Source: Acidimicrobiaceae bacterium (GTDB taxonomy: Bacteria; Actinomycetota; Acidimicrobiia; Acidimicrobiales; Poriferisodalaceae). Taken from it: DNA of 64,000 bases. The notes beneath the pieces are model-generated. The model saw only the letters and a list, made by a program, of their open reading frames with translations. It searched no databases and was not told where the DNA came from. Both the position numbers and the translations under genes were made by a program. Shown piece by piece: positions 28,284 to 37,243 of this stretch. Location of the stretch: NCBI GenBank assembly GCA_905182565.1, contig CAJJCB010000023.1, forward strand, positions 1-64,000, read 5' to 3'. The number at the start of each line of letters is the position of its first letter. Position 1 is the stretch's first letter.

Positions 28284-31200
28284 ATGTCCAAATCTCTTGT
28301 AATCGTCGAGTCACCGGCGAAGGCGAAAACTATTGGCGGATTCCTCGGCGATGATTACACCGTCGTCGCATCTGTTGGGCATATACGCGACTTGGCTACC
28401 AAAGCAACATTGCCCGGTGAGCTAAAAGAAAAATGGTGGGCCTTTCTGGGCGTCGATGTAGAAAGCAGTTTCAAGGCTTACTACGTTGTGAGCGATGGAG
28501 CGGCGAGCGTTGTTCGCAATCTTAAAAAAGAATTGAAACAAGCCTCGGAGCTCTATCTAGCGACAGATGAGGACCGCGAAGGCGAAGCAATAGCTTGGCA
28601 CTTGTTAGAAGAACTACAGCCAAAAACTAACCTGCCTGTAAAACGGATGGTCTTCCACGAGATAACACAAAAAGCCATAGACGAAGCACTATCTAACACT
28701 CGAAGCATCGATAACAACTTGGTCGAGGCTCAAGAAGCGCGACGTATCTTGGACCGGCTATACGGTTTCGAGGTATCAAATAAGCTCGTCACAATTGGAG
28801 GCCCAGGTACTTCTGCTGGCCCGGTTCAGAGCCCAACGACTCGCCTAGTTGTAGAACGTGAGTTGGAAAGAGCGGCCTTCATCGACGCAGGATATTGGAG
28901 TCTCGGCGTGCCATTAACGTCTTCGGTGAATGAAACTTTCAGCAGTCGCTTAGTTTCTTTAGACGGGCTTCGAATTGCCTTAACAAAAGATTTTGGTGAA
29001 GACGGAAAACTAAAAAGCACCAAAGTAGTGGCATTAACAGAAACCGATGCTGTACGTATTTCCGAAAATATCGAAGGAGTTCCTTTCACCGTCGATTCAG
29101 TAGATCATGATGCCTACCGACGAAGGCCTCAGGCACCTTTCACTACTTCAACCTTTCAGCAAGCCGCCAGTTCCAAACTAGGGTTGAACTCAAAGATAGC
29201 CATGGGAGCGGCCCAAAGCTTATATCAGCAGGGCTACATCACATACATGCGTACCGACAGCACAACGTTGTCGGACAGCGCAATGCGAGCAGCGCGAAGC
29301 GTTGCAACAGAAAAATACGGTTCAGACCACCTACCTGCTTCGCCCCGTCAGTATCAAAGCAAAGTTCAAAACGCACAAGAAGCTCACGAAGCGATACGGC
29401 CGGCAGGCGACACCTTCAAAGAACCACGACAGGTTCGCATTGAGACTAACGAAAGTTTAGCAAGAGTTTACGAATTGATTTGGCAACGAACCATTGCTTC
29501 ACAGATGACAGATACCACGGGCGAGACGGTGCGAATGCGCTTGTCTGGATCAGTGGAGGTGCCAGATGACCAGACTTCCAAAAATCTATTACTTGGTGTA
29601 AGTGGAACAGTTATTTCTCATGAAGGCTTTCGTCGTGTCTATTCAGATGATGCTGAAGGGAACTCAGCAGAAGACTCAGAAACCGTTACAGCTGAAATAG
29701 CCCTTCCAGACCTCAAAGTTGGCGATACAGCGATACCAAGTCGTGGCGTTCCGCAAGGCCGGTCCACAAAACCCCCGGCGAGATACACAGATGCATCCCT
29801 AGTCAAAAAAATGGAAGAACTCGGTATCGGTCGCCCTTCAACCTACGCATCAACTATCGAAAGAATTTTGAATAACGGATATGCCTTCAGAAAAGGAAGG
29901 GCTCTTTGCGCAACGGCAAAAGCAATAATGGTAGTGAACGTTCTCGGCCACAAGCTTCCAAAGCTAGTTGACTTTGAAGAACGCAAAAAAATGGAAGAAG
30001 ACCTCGACTCCATTTCTAACGGTCGTTTAGATCGATCAACATTTTTAAGTAATCTGTACTGGGGGCTAGGCGGTTTGAACCGAACTGAGCTCACAGACGG
30101 AAAAGACTACGAATTCCTTGATAACTCAGCAAAGTGTGGTTGCAACGCGATTAATTGTAGAACCAGAGTGATCGCTGGGGATCCCGGTCTGCATTTCAAA
30201 GCAGTAAATAACTTTGTTGATGTCCAGTGGTCAGAAAAATCCCATTATTTAGGTCGAATCCCAGAAGACTTAGTCGGTGTAGAGGGATTAGAAGCAATAG
30301 ACCCATCACTAGTAGGCGAAGTAAGGCTTGGCTATCTCAGGAGCCCGTATCTCAGAGTTGGAGATGAAGGAGCAACCACCAATATCCAACCCGATCAACC
30401 AATCGACGAATTAGACATACGTAGCGCTTGGGAGTATTTAAATAAACCTGATGCGCGGCTCCTAGGCGAAGTTCCAAATCAAATTCTGGCGCACGCAACG
30501 CCCAGTTCCTTTCCGCAACCATGGCCAGAAGAAGACTACATTTGGCCTAATCCCGGCGATGTTGGAAAGCCGGTATATGTACGACCCGGTACTTTCGGAC
30601 CGTATGTTTCATTAGGTGAGTTTGCTAAATTTCCTAAGCTTTCAACAAAAGAAGGACGTCTAATAAAACTCCCTCATCATCGAAAGCCATGCAAGGTCGC
30701 CATGGCCTATATGCGCATGCTGATTGATTCTGAATCCAACGAAGCAATCCTGGAAGTAATTAATGCCCCCAAAAGAGGAGTAGGGAAAGCTTCGTTAGAC
30801 AAACTTGTTGCGAACGCAGAAGAAAATAGCGAGAGTTTGTTACAGGCGTTTAAGAAAGCCTCAGACCTTGGAATAAAAGGAAATGCCTTAGCAGGAATTA
30901 ATGAATTTTTAGATGTTATTGCGTACCTTGATGGTTTAAAATCTGAGAGACCAGACGAGTTGGTTCGAAACATTCTACAAAAATCGGGTTACTGGGCGGA
31001 AATAGAAACTGGTGCTTCACCAGAAGCCAACATTGAGATTCTTGAAAATTTTGTTCAAGTTATCGCTGAGTTTGATTCAGCAGAAGCTGTTGTGGATGAA
31101 TTTTCTGCTTTGCAAGCGCTGAAAGATTTACCGAAACCGAAAACCTCATCGCTATTTAAATTCATGACAGTTGAAGACGTAACCCTGGAAGAAGCGCTAG

Positions 31201-31733
31201 CTCTGTTAAGCCTTCCGCGAGAAATTATTCACCCTTTTTGTGGTAACCCGATAATTATCTCCAACGGACCATTCGGCCCTTATCTGAAACACACCTGCGA
31301 CGATGGACCGAATTTAAATGATGGTCCTGATAATGGTCCAGATGAGTTAATCTCTGCAGAAGATCTGAAAATCTTTGGAAAATCTGAAACTCGCAGCCTA
31401 GATAATGAAGATCAATTACTTTCATTGACGCTTGAAGAAGCTGTAAAGAAACTTAAAGAGCCTAAAAAGTTTGGAAGAATGGCGAAAGCGCCACTTCAAG
31501 AATTTGGGAAAGATCCTGACTCAGGCAATATGGTTTCGTTAAAAGATGGAAAATTTGGACCGTACGTCACAGATGGTGAATACATGGCGTCACTTGCCTT
31601 GGGAGACATACCTGAAGACTTGACGTTCGATCGGGCACTTGAACTTTTGGCAGAAAAAAAACTAAAAGGTCCACCTAAAAAGAAGGCCTACGCAAAAAAG
31701 CGTGCCCCCAAATTTAATAAAACTAAAAAATGA
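28284..31733 (+). CDS. topA: DNA topoisomerase I with inserted UvrD/PcrA 2B-like domain
   Basis: 1149 aa, about 200 longer than the usual actinobacterial TopA. The toprim domain (VIVESPAKAKTIGGFL; ATDEDREGEAIAWHL) and the catalytic tyrosine (YMRTDS, about Y321) are intact. A CGCNAINC cluster lies near 617. C-terminal topoisomerase repeats follow: FGPYVSLGEF near 775, GPFGPYLKH and DGKFGPYVTDGEYMAS, then a Lys-rich tail. Between the second and third repeats, residues about 800-945 instead read like helicase subdomain 2B: AMAYMRML, INAPKRGVGKASLDKL, LVRNILQKSGYWAEIE, ILENFVQVIAEF. No helicase ATPase motifs are present. The enzyme relaxes negative supercoils. Confidence 0.95.
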   Translation: MSKSLVIVESPAKAKTIGGFLGDDYTVVASVGHIRDLATKATLPGELKEKWWAFLGVDVESSFKAYYVVSDGAASVVRNLKKELKQASELYLATDEDREGEAIAWHLLEELQPKTNLPVKRMVFHEITQKAIDEALSNTRSIDNNLVEAQEARRILDRLYGFEVSNKLVTIGGPGTSAGPVQSPTTRLVVERELERAAFIDAGYWSLGVPLTSSVNETFSSRLVSLDGLRIALTKDFGEDGKLKSTKVVALTETDAVRISENIEGVPFTVDSVDHDAYRRRPQAPFTTSTFQQAASSKLGLNSKIAMGAAQSLYQQGYITYMRTDSTTLSDSAMRAARSVATEKYGSDHLPASPRQYQSKVQNAQEAHEAIRPAGDTFKEPRQVRIETNESLARVYELIWQRTIASQMTDTTGETVRMRLSGSVEVPDDQTSKNLLLGVSGTVISHEGFRRVYSDDAEGNSAEDSETVTAEIALPDLKVGDTAIPSRGVPQGRSTKPPARYTDASLVKKMEELGIGRPSTYASTIERILNNGYAFRKGRALCATAKAIMVVNVLGHKLPKLVDFEERKKMEEDLDSISNGRLDRSTFLSNLYWGLGGLNRTELTDGKDYEFLDNSAKCGCNAINCRTRVIAGDPGLHFKAVNNFVDVQWSEKSHYLGRIPEDLVGVEGLEAIDPSLVGEVRLGYLRSPYLRVGDEGATTNIQPDQPIDELDIRSAWEYLNKPDARLLGEVPNQILAHATPSSFPQPWPEEDYIWPNPGDVGKPVYVRPGTFGPYVSLGEFAKFPKLSTKEGRLIKLPHHRKPCKVAMAYMRMLIDSESNEAILEVINAPKRGVGKASLDKLVANAEENSESLLQAFKKASDLGIKGNALAGINEFLDVIAYLDGLKSERPDELVRNILQKSGYWAEIETGASPEANIEILENFVQVIAEFDSAEAVVDEFSALQALKDLPKPKTSSLFKFMTVEDVTLEEALALLSLPREIIHPFCGNPIIISNGPFGPYLKHTCDDGPNLNDGPDNGPDELISAEDLKIFGKSETRSLDNEDQLLSLTLEEAVKKLKEPKKFGRMAKAPLQEFGKDPDSGNMVSLKDGKFGPYVTDGEYMASLALGDIPEDLTFDRALELLAEKKLKGPPKKKAYAKKRAPKFNKTKK

Positions 31734-31915
31734 GTTGGTAGTAAGTATTATTATCTTTTAGCCTCACCAACTAGAAAATTTCTTAGAACTGGCGTTTCGT
31801 ACAGAACTTCGTAGTCCTTAAAATGAAATTTAGTTAATGTAGTTTCTTTATTTATACTGCGGGAGTGAATACCCTTAGCTACTGAACGATTAGTTCATGC
31901 GCATCTACAATATTT

Positions 31916-33277
31916 ATGTCTGATAACTCTGCTCCTAACTCTGCCGATGGCATTAACCCCGAAAGCCCTGCGCGCTTTACTGTCTTAAGATCTCGAAGCT
32001 TTTTAAAGCTCTGGATAGCTCAAATAGTTAGCGCCTTCGGTGATTGGATTGGCTTTCTCGCAATCATTGAAGTAGCTCGACGGATCGGTGGGGACCAACC
32101 AGGCTCAGCGATTGCGCTCGTCATGTTAGCCCGCGTATTGCCTGGGTTTTTTTTAGCTTCAGTTGGTGGCCTAATTGTTGACCGACTCAACCGTAAACGC
32201 CTCCTCATCACTTGTGACATCATTCGAGCGGGCACTTTACTGACAATCCCATTTATAGAGCGCGTATGGGGTCTTGTCTTAGCATCTCTCGTTCTAGAAC
32301 TAGCGACCTCATTATGGAGTCCCTGCAAGGAAGCGATAGTCCCAAACTTAGTTCCCAAAGAGCAGTTAACCGCAGCTAACTCCTTATCGTTAGTAGCTGC
32401 CTATGGAACATTCCCCCTAGCTGCAGGCGCGTTCATTGGGCTTGCAAAGCTGGTTGAATGGTTCGGCCAAAGCGCAGTAGGACAAGTTGAATGGGCGCTA
32501 GTACTAGATGCAGCAACATTTCTTATCGCCGCTGCGTTAATAGCTACTTTGCCCATCAAACCCCACAGAAAACAACGAATTGCTAAGAAAACTAAGCTTG
32601 GTTTAGCCGAAGGATTCCAAGAACTTCGCGAAGGCTGGAACTTCATTGCGCTCAGCCCGCGAGTGCGAGCTGTTCTGGTGGGGCTGAGCACGGGGATGAT
32701 TGGTGGGGGAATGTTGATCCCCCTTGGAGCTGTGTTCAACGACGTTGTGTTGAAGGCAGGTAATGCTGGCTTCGGGACTATTTTAGTAACACTTGGTTTC
32801 GGGGTCGCGCTCGGAGTTTCAGCGCTTTCAGTCGCGCAAAGAAGACTCAATAAAGAACGCACCTTTGTGACTTCAGTGTTTGGTGCTGGCTTCGGTCTTC
32901 TCTTCGCCGTGTCTTGTTCAGATACTTTTTTAGCGCTTGCTGGAGTTTTTGTAATGGGCATCTTTGCCGGAAGCGTATATGTCTTAGGGTTCACGCTTTT
33001 ACATGAAGAAGTAGCAGAAGAATTAAGAGGTCGTGTATTTAGCGCTCTTTATACGGCAGTAAGGTTTTGTTTACTACTGTCGATTACAGCCGGAGGATTT
33101 CTCTCGGATGGCTTTAACTGGTTGTTTGGGGTGCTTTTCGAAAACAAAATTGTTGTCGGACGGTTCACAATGGAACTTCCTGGTGTCCGCGGCGCCCTAT
33201 GGCTAGCTAGCTTGCTTATCATTGGGGCAGGAGGACTTTCTCTTTTATCTCTTCGGAAAAGCCAGGAAAAAAAATAG
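31916..33277 (+). CDS. MFS transporter
   Basis: 453 aa with about 12 membrane helices. The major-facilitator loop motif is present between helices 2 and 3 (GGLIVDRLNRKRLL). The sequence resembles the MFS_3/enterobactin-exporter group (FLKLWIAQIVSAFGDWIGFLA near the start; LRGRVFSALYT late). Probably an exporter; substrate unknown. The preceding 179 bases hold no gene. The stop overlaps the tmk start by one base (TAGTG), which points to cotranscription with tmk and holB. Confidence 0.88.
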   Translation: MSDNSAPNSADGINPESPARFTVLRSRSFLKLWIAQIVSAFGDWIGFLAIIEVARRIGGDQPGSAIALVMLARVLPGFFLASVGGLIVDRLNRKRLLITCDIIRAGTLLTIPFIERVWGLVLASLVLELATSLWSPCKEAIVPNLVPKEQLTAANSLSLVAAYGTFPLAAGAFIGLAKLVEWFGQSAVGQVEWALVLDAATFLIAAALIATLPIKPHRKQRIAKKTKLGLAEGFQELREGWNFIALSPRVRAVLVGLSTGMIGGGMLIPLGAVFNDVVLKAGNAGFGTILVTLGFGVALGVSALSVAQRRLNKERTFVTSVFGAGFGLLFAVSCSDTFLALAGVFVMGIFAGSVYVLGFTLLHEEVAEELRGRVFSALYTAVRFCLLLSITAGGFLSDGFNWLFGVLFENKIVVGRFTMELPGVRGALWLASLLIIGAGGLSLLSLRKSQEKK

Positions 33278-33870
33278 TGAAACGTGGTCGGTACATCGCA
33301 TTTGAAGGCTGGGAAGCCAGCGGCAAGTCAACCCAGGCAGAGAGACTTGCAAAAAAACTCAATGCTGTTCTAACGCGCGAACCAGGTGGGACAGAACTTG
33401 GAGCTGCAATTCGTGAAATGCTGTTAGGTGACGGACCGGTCCCGTCAGCGCGATCAGAAGCTCTTTTGTTTGCAGCCGATCGAGCTCATCATGTAGACAC
33501 CATTGTCGAACCGGCTTTAGTTCTAGGTCGCGACGTAGTCACAGACAGATCTTTTGGTTCAACCTTGGCCTACCAGGGATACGGCAGAGGCCAGTCGTTA
33601 GACGACCTTCACACACTAATAGAATGGGCTAGCGGAGGTCTTCTGCCGGACATAATTATTTTGTTGCAAGTACCAGTTGAGATCTCAAATCAACGATTGG
33701 GTGCGACTAGGGACCGCATGGAACGCGAAGATGAAGGTTTCGCCCAACGTGTAATCAGTGGGTTCCAATTGTTAGCTGAGCAAGATGCTAACCGTTGGAA
33801 AACAGTTGATGCTTCAGGCTCAGTAGAAGAGATTCAGCTACTGGTCAACAAGGCGCTTGAAGAAGATTGA
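33277..33870 (+). CDS. tmk: thymidylate kinase
   Basis: 197 aa. It phosphorylates dTMP to dTDP. The P-loop is FEGWEASGKSTQ, with Trp-Glu in place of the common DGxG. The DRS motif (VVTDRSFGSTLAYQG) and REPGGTELG (a dTMP-binding segment) are present. The start is GTG 33277. It is followed directly by holB, the same tmk-holB order as in many bacteria. Confidence 0.95.
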   Translation: MKRGRYIAFEGWEASGKSTQAERLAKKLNAVLTREPGGTELGAAIREMLLGDGPVPSARSEALLFAADRAHHVDTIVEPALVLGRDVVTDRSFGSTLAYQGYGRGQSLDDLHTLIEWASGGLLPDIIILLQVPVEISNQRLGATRDRMEREDEGFAQRVISGFQLLAEQDANRWKTVDASGSVEEIQLLVNKALEED

Positions 33871-34922
33871 TGAGCAGCCTCTTCGATACTGTTATCGGCC
33901 AGGCACGAGCCGTCTCGATGCTGCAAGCTGCCCTCATTGACCCAGTACCTGCCTATCTATTCGTTGGGCCATCTGGCGCTGGCACTCGAAACGCAGCCAG
34001 ACTTTTTGCGGCTGGGCTACTGAACGATAAAAAGAATGATCAGGAACGACACCAGCGACTTGCGACAGCCGAAGAACACCCCGATTTAGTAATCGTGGAT
34101 CGTTCTGGTGCTTTCGTCACAGCCGAACAGGCCAGAGACATTGTTCGTACCGCTTTTACAAGCCCAATTGAAGGTGATCGAAAAGTAATAGTCGTAACGG
34201 ACTTGCACCTAATACGAGATGCCGGACCCATGCTGCTTAAGTCGATCGAGGAGCCTCCGCCGTCTACATTTTTTATTTTGTTGGCTGATGAAATTTCTTC
34301 CGATCTCGTAACTATTGCTTCTCGATGCCTTCAAATCGAGTTTGTTCCTATTCCTGCTGGCGAACTTGAAAAACTTCTGATTAAAGAGGGGGCAGATCCG
34401 GGTCGTGCACGGTTTGCATCACAAATTTCAGATGGTTCTATAGATAGAGCTCGAATCCTCGCTAGCGATGACGGAGCATTAAATCGGTGGAATGCGTGGA
34501 GTCAAATTCGAGAAAAACTTAACGGAAGTGGTGGTAATGCTGCTAAAGCAGCGGACCTTGTTTTAGAACTAATTGACTCATCTGCGGGCCCGATGGAAGA
34601 TAAGCACTCTGAAGAAAGATTAGCTTTGGATGAGCGCGCAGAGCGCTTTGGTGAACGTGGGCTCGGCAGAGCAATATTAGAGGATCGGCACAAACGAGAA
34701 CTTCGACGTTTGCGTACAGATGAGTTTTTGATGGGGTTTAGTGCCTTAGGAGCGGCGATAAGAGAAGAGGTTTCCGATCAAGTTATTGATAGCGAAAAAG
34801 CAATTAGATCGCTTACAGCAATACAGAAAGCGTCGCAAAATTTACGTCGTAATCCCAACGAAAAATTGATGACGCAGCACCTTATGTTGGAATTATCAGA
34901 TGGAGCCCAAGGTGGGAATTGA
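33870..34922 (+). CDS. holB: DNA polymerase III delta' subunit
   Basis: 350 aa clamp-loader subunit. AAA+ fold with a P-loop-like GPSGAGTR lacking the catalytic Lys, as often in delta', and an SRC motif (ASRCLQIEF) that gives the arginine finger. The C-terminal third is helical and charged. The ATG 33870 overlaps the tmk stop by one base; a TTG one codon earlier also fits. The last 22 bases lie over the 3' end of the oppositely oriented tRNA-Thr(CGT) gene. Confidence 0.9.
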   Translation: MSSLFDTVIGQARAVSMLQAALIDPVPAYLFVGPSGAGTRNAARLFAAGLLNDKKNDQERHQRLATAEEHPDLVIVDRSGAFVTAEQARDIVRTAFTSPIEGDRKVIVVTDLHLIRDAGPMLLKSIEEPPPSTFFILLADEISSDLVTIASRCLQIEFVPIPAGELEKLLIKEGADPGRARFASQISDGSIDRARILASDDGALNRWNAWSQIREKLNGSGGNAAKAADLVLELIDSSAGPMEDKHSEERLALDERAERFGERGLGRAILEDRHKRELRRLRTDEFLMGFSALGAAIREEVSDQVIDSEKAIRSLTAIQKASQNLRRNPNEKLMTQHLMLELSDGAQGGN

Positions 34923-34975
34923 ACCCACGACCTGCTCTTTACGAGAGAGCCGCTCTACCACTGAGCTACTCGGGC
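34901..34975 (-). tRNA. tRNA-Thr (anticodon CGT), CCA encoded
   Basis: Full cloverleaf on the minus strand: acceptor GCCCGAG pairing with CTTGGGC, D arm AGCTCAGTGGTAGAGC, anticodon arm GCTCT-CTCGTAA-AGAGC, T arm GTGGG-TTCAATT-CCCAC, discriminator T, then encoded CCA (34903-34901). Anticodon CGT reads ACG. The acceptor 3' side, CCA and part of the T arm lie inside the end of holB on the other strand. Confidence 0.96.
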
Positions 34976-35128
34976 GCTGAGCCGCTCACGATACCAGCAG
35001 ACTGTAGGAGCGGGAACCTTCTCACGACAAGATCATGAAATCAGGCTAGAATATTTTAATATTTGAGAAATTTGGCTAATAATCAAATGTGATTCGGCTA
35101 TGGAGACTGCGACAGCTAGCCTAAAGAC

Positions 35129-35263
35129 ATGGAAGCACTAGGAGCACAGATCTGGCATTTTTGGCTTGCAGTGCCACTTGCGGTGGGCGCTGTAGTTAAT
35201 GTCATTGCACTTTTGGTAGGTTACGTAACGAAAGTCGTTGCGCCCCGATACCCCAAGCGTTGA
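35129..35263 (+). CDS. 44-aa single-pass membrane protein
   Basis: A short frame from ATG 35129 to TGA 35263. It encodes a short N-terminus, one hydrophobic helix (LAVPLAVGAVVNVIALLVGYV) and a basic C-terminus (TKVVAPRYPKR). The composition is strikingly protein-like for so short a frame. The stop lies just upstream of the DUF2342 start, so it could lead that operon. The upstream sequence is AT-rich and promoter-like, with no strong ribosome site. Function unknown. Confidence 0.5.
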   Translation: MEALGAQIWHFWLAVPLAVGAVVNVIALLVGYVTKVVAPRYPKR

Positions 35264-35273
35264 ATGGACACAT

Positions 35274-36320
35274 GTGTCAGTGGACTGGGAGCTTGCTCGA
35301 CGTATAGCAGTTAAAATTGCTGGAGATGAACCCTTATCTCAATCATATTTGGGGAATTCACTCCACTCAGATTTTGCGCGGTTTACTCCGCAAGCAGAGG
35401 AGCTTGTTTCTATAGAAACTGGTTTGTATTCGAAAGATGGAAAAGCTCGAGCAAAAGTGATTGATCGTGCCGGTTGGATCGACGCCAATATCAGGTCTTT
35501 CCAACGGTTGTTACGGCCCATACTTGTTTCTGAAAATGGTGAGGGAAGCACTGAATCTCGACTCACAAAAAAAATTGCTGCTACTGAACTAGGACTAATC
35601 CTAGGTTGGATGTCTCGTCGTGTACTCGGCCAGTATGACTTACTGCTTGCCGAGGACGAAGATCGTGATGATCAGGATTACGTGTACTACGTAGGACCTA
35701 ATATTTTGTCAGTGGAAAAAAAGTTTGCCTTCCCTCCCCAGCAATTCAGGCTCTGGCTGGCGCTGCATGAACTAACACATCGGTCACAGTTCACCGGAGT
35801 TCCGTGGTTAAGACCTCATTTTTTGAGTTTAGTAAATGGAATGCTTGATGAGGTAGAACCTGATCCAGACCGTCTTAAAGATGGAATTAAATATTTGTAT
35901 GATGAGCGACGATCCGGCCGTGATCCTCTTGGAGAAGGCGGCTTAGCTGCACTGTTCGCTAGCGATAAACAACGAACCTTGCTCGAAAGCGTCGGGGGAA
36001 TGATGAGTTTAGTTGAGGGGCATGGAGATGTAACCATGACGCGCGCAGCGATCGGTTACGTAGACCATGCACCAAGATTTGCTCGTGTGCTACAAGAACG
36101 ACGAAATGGGGCGAAAGGTTTTGCGCGCATTATGCAAAAATTAATGGGTATCGAAGCCAAATTAGCTCAGTATCAACAAGGCGAAGAATTCATTGCGGCT
36201 ATCGAGTCGCAAAGAGGTAATCGAGCCGTCGACATCATTTGGACAGACGTTTCGTATTTGCCCTCACTTAAAGAAATTCGCGATCCAGAAGCATGGATGC
36301 AACGAGTGCCTGCGATTTAG
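35274..36320 (+). CDS. zinc-dependent metalloprotease-like protein (DUF2342, F420-associated family)
   Basis: 348 aa from GTG 35274, where the family-typical VDWELARR begins. An HExxH motif is clear (LHELTHRSQFTG), with a downstream acidic segment LVEGHGDV as a possible third ligand. The family is known only in actinobacteria and its distribution has been linked to coenzyme F420; activity is unproven. In mycobacteria the same family directly precedes tilS and hpt, as here. The frame is open to TTG 35238, overlapping the small membrane gene. Confidence 0.88.
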   Translation: MSVDWELARRIAVKIAGDEPLSQSYLGNSLHSDFARFTPQAEELVSIETGLYSKDGKARAKVIDRAGWIDANIRSFQRLLRPILVSENGEGSTESRLTKKIAATELGLILGWMSRRVLGQYDLLLAEDEDRDDQDYVYYVGPNILSVEKKFAFPPQQFRLWLALHELTHRSQFTGVPWLRPHFLSLVNGMLDEVEPDPDRLKDGIKYLYDERRSGRDPLGEGGLAALFASDKQRTLLESVGGMMSLVEGHGDVTMTRAAIGYVDHAPRFARVLQERRNGAKGFARIMQKLMGIEAKLAQYQQGEEFIAAIESQRGNRAVDIIWTDVSYLPSLKEIRDPEAWMQRVPAI

Positions 36321-36332
36321 GTACGTGGTGTA

Positions 36333-37232
36333 ATGAAACCTCGCTCAACGTTCCAGGACTACAGAGATAAATGCACATTCCCTAGCGAGGGAGAATTGAT
36401 TTGCGCGGTATCAGGAGGAGCCGACTCTGCAGCTCTTTTGATATTGGCAGCCGAAACTAGCTCCACGGTTAGAGCTATTCATGTGAATCATGGGCTCAGA
36501 CCAGAAGTTTCAGAAGAGGCTCAAAAAGTCGGAATGCTTGCTAACAAACTCAACGTAGGTTTTGAAGAAATAAAAATTGAATTAACCGATGGACCGAATC
36601 TGGAAGAGCGAGCTCGTGATGCCCGTTATCGGGTATTACCAAACGAAGTGCTAACAGGCCACACAGCCGATGATCAAGCTGAAACTGTTCTGTTGCAGCT
36701 AATGCGCGGAGGTTCGCTAGATGCTCTTTCAGGAATGCGACTGAGTGGTCACCCTCTGCTGAGATTGAGGAGGTGCGATACCGAAGCAATTTGCGACCTT
36801 TTTGGATACCAACCAATTTTTGATCCCAGTAACAAAAATCCTCGATTTCTTCGAAACCGGGTTCGTCATGAAATATTGCCTCTAATGGCTGATGTCGCGC
36901 AGCGAGATGTTGCACCGTTATTTGTTCGTGCTGCTGACCTAGCACGAGATGACCGCGACTTACTTGATGAATTGGCCTCCGCTATAGACCCCACCGATGT
37001 AAAGGCGCTAAATTCTGCTCCGGTGCCATTAGCTAGGCGAGCTATTCGTCAATGGCTCAGAAATGGTCACCCCCCAGATCTTGCAGCTGTTGAAAGAGTG
37101 CTTGAAGTCGCTAGAGGAAATTCGCTTGGAACGGAGATTGCTGGAGGTAAGAGAATCCGAAGAAGTAAAGGCAAATTGCATCTTTTTGAACGTATTAGCT
37201 CAGAGGGTGAAGTTTCAGAAACTAGCGACTAG
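36333..37232 (+). CDS. tilS: tRNA(Ile)-lysidine synthase
   Basis: 299 aa. It converts cytidine 34 of the tRNA-Ile CAT anticodon to lysidine with ATP, so that it reads AUA. The PP-loop is AVSGGADSAALL (about residues 23-34). GHTADDQAETVLLQLMRGG and the RFLRNRVRHEILP segment are present. The protein is short at the C-terminus but within the actinobacterial range. It lies 12 bases after DUF2342 and 11 bases before hpt. Confidence 0.94.
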   Translation: MKPRSTFQDYRDKCTFPSEGELICAVSGGADSAALLILAAETSSTVRAIHVNHGLRPEVSEEAQKVGMLANKLNVGFEEIKIELTDGPNLEERARDARYRVLPNEVLTGHTADDQAETVLLQLMRGGSLDALSGMRLSGHPLLRLRRCDTEAICDLFGYQPIFDPSNKNPRFLRNRVRHEILPLMADVAQRDVAPLFVRAADLARDDRDLLDELASAIDPTDVKALNSAPVPLARRAIRQWLRNGHPPDLAAVERVLEVARGNSLGTEIAGGKRIRRSKGKLHLFERISSEGEVSETSD

Positions 37233-37243
37233 GTTGCCTAGCC

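Noticed and set aside
32401-32994. 197-codon open frame antisense to the MFS transporter
   Set aside because: Pro/Thr/Ala-rich translation with no domain likeness; it mirrors codon bias of the real gene on the other strand.
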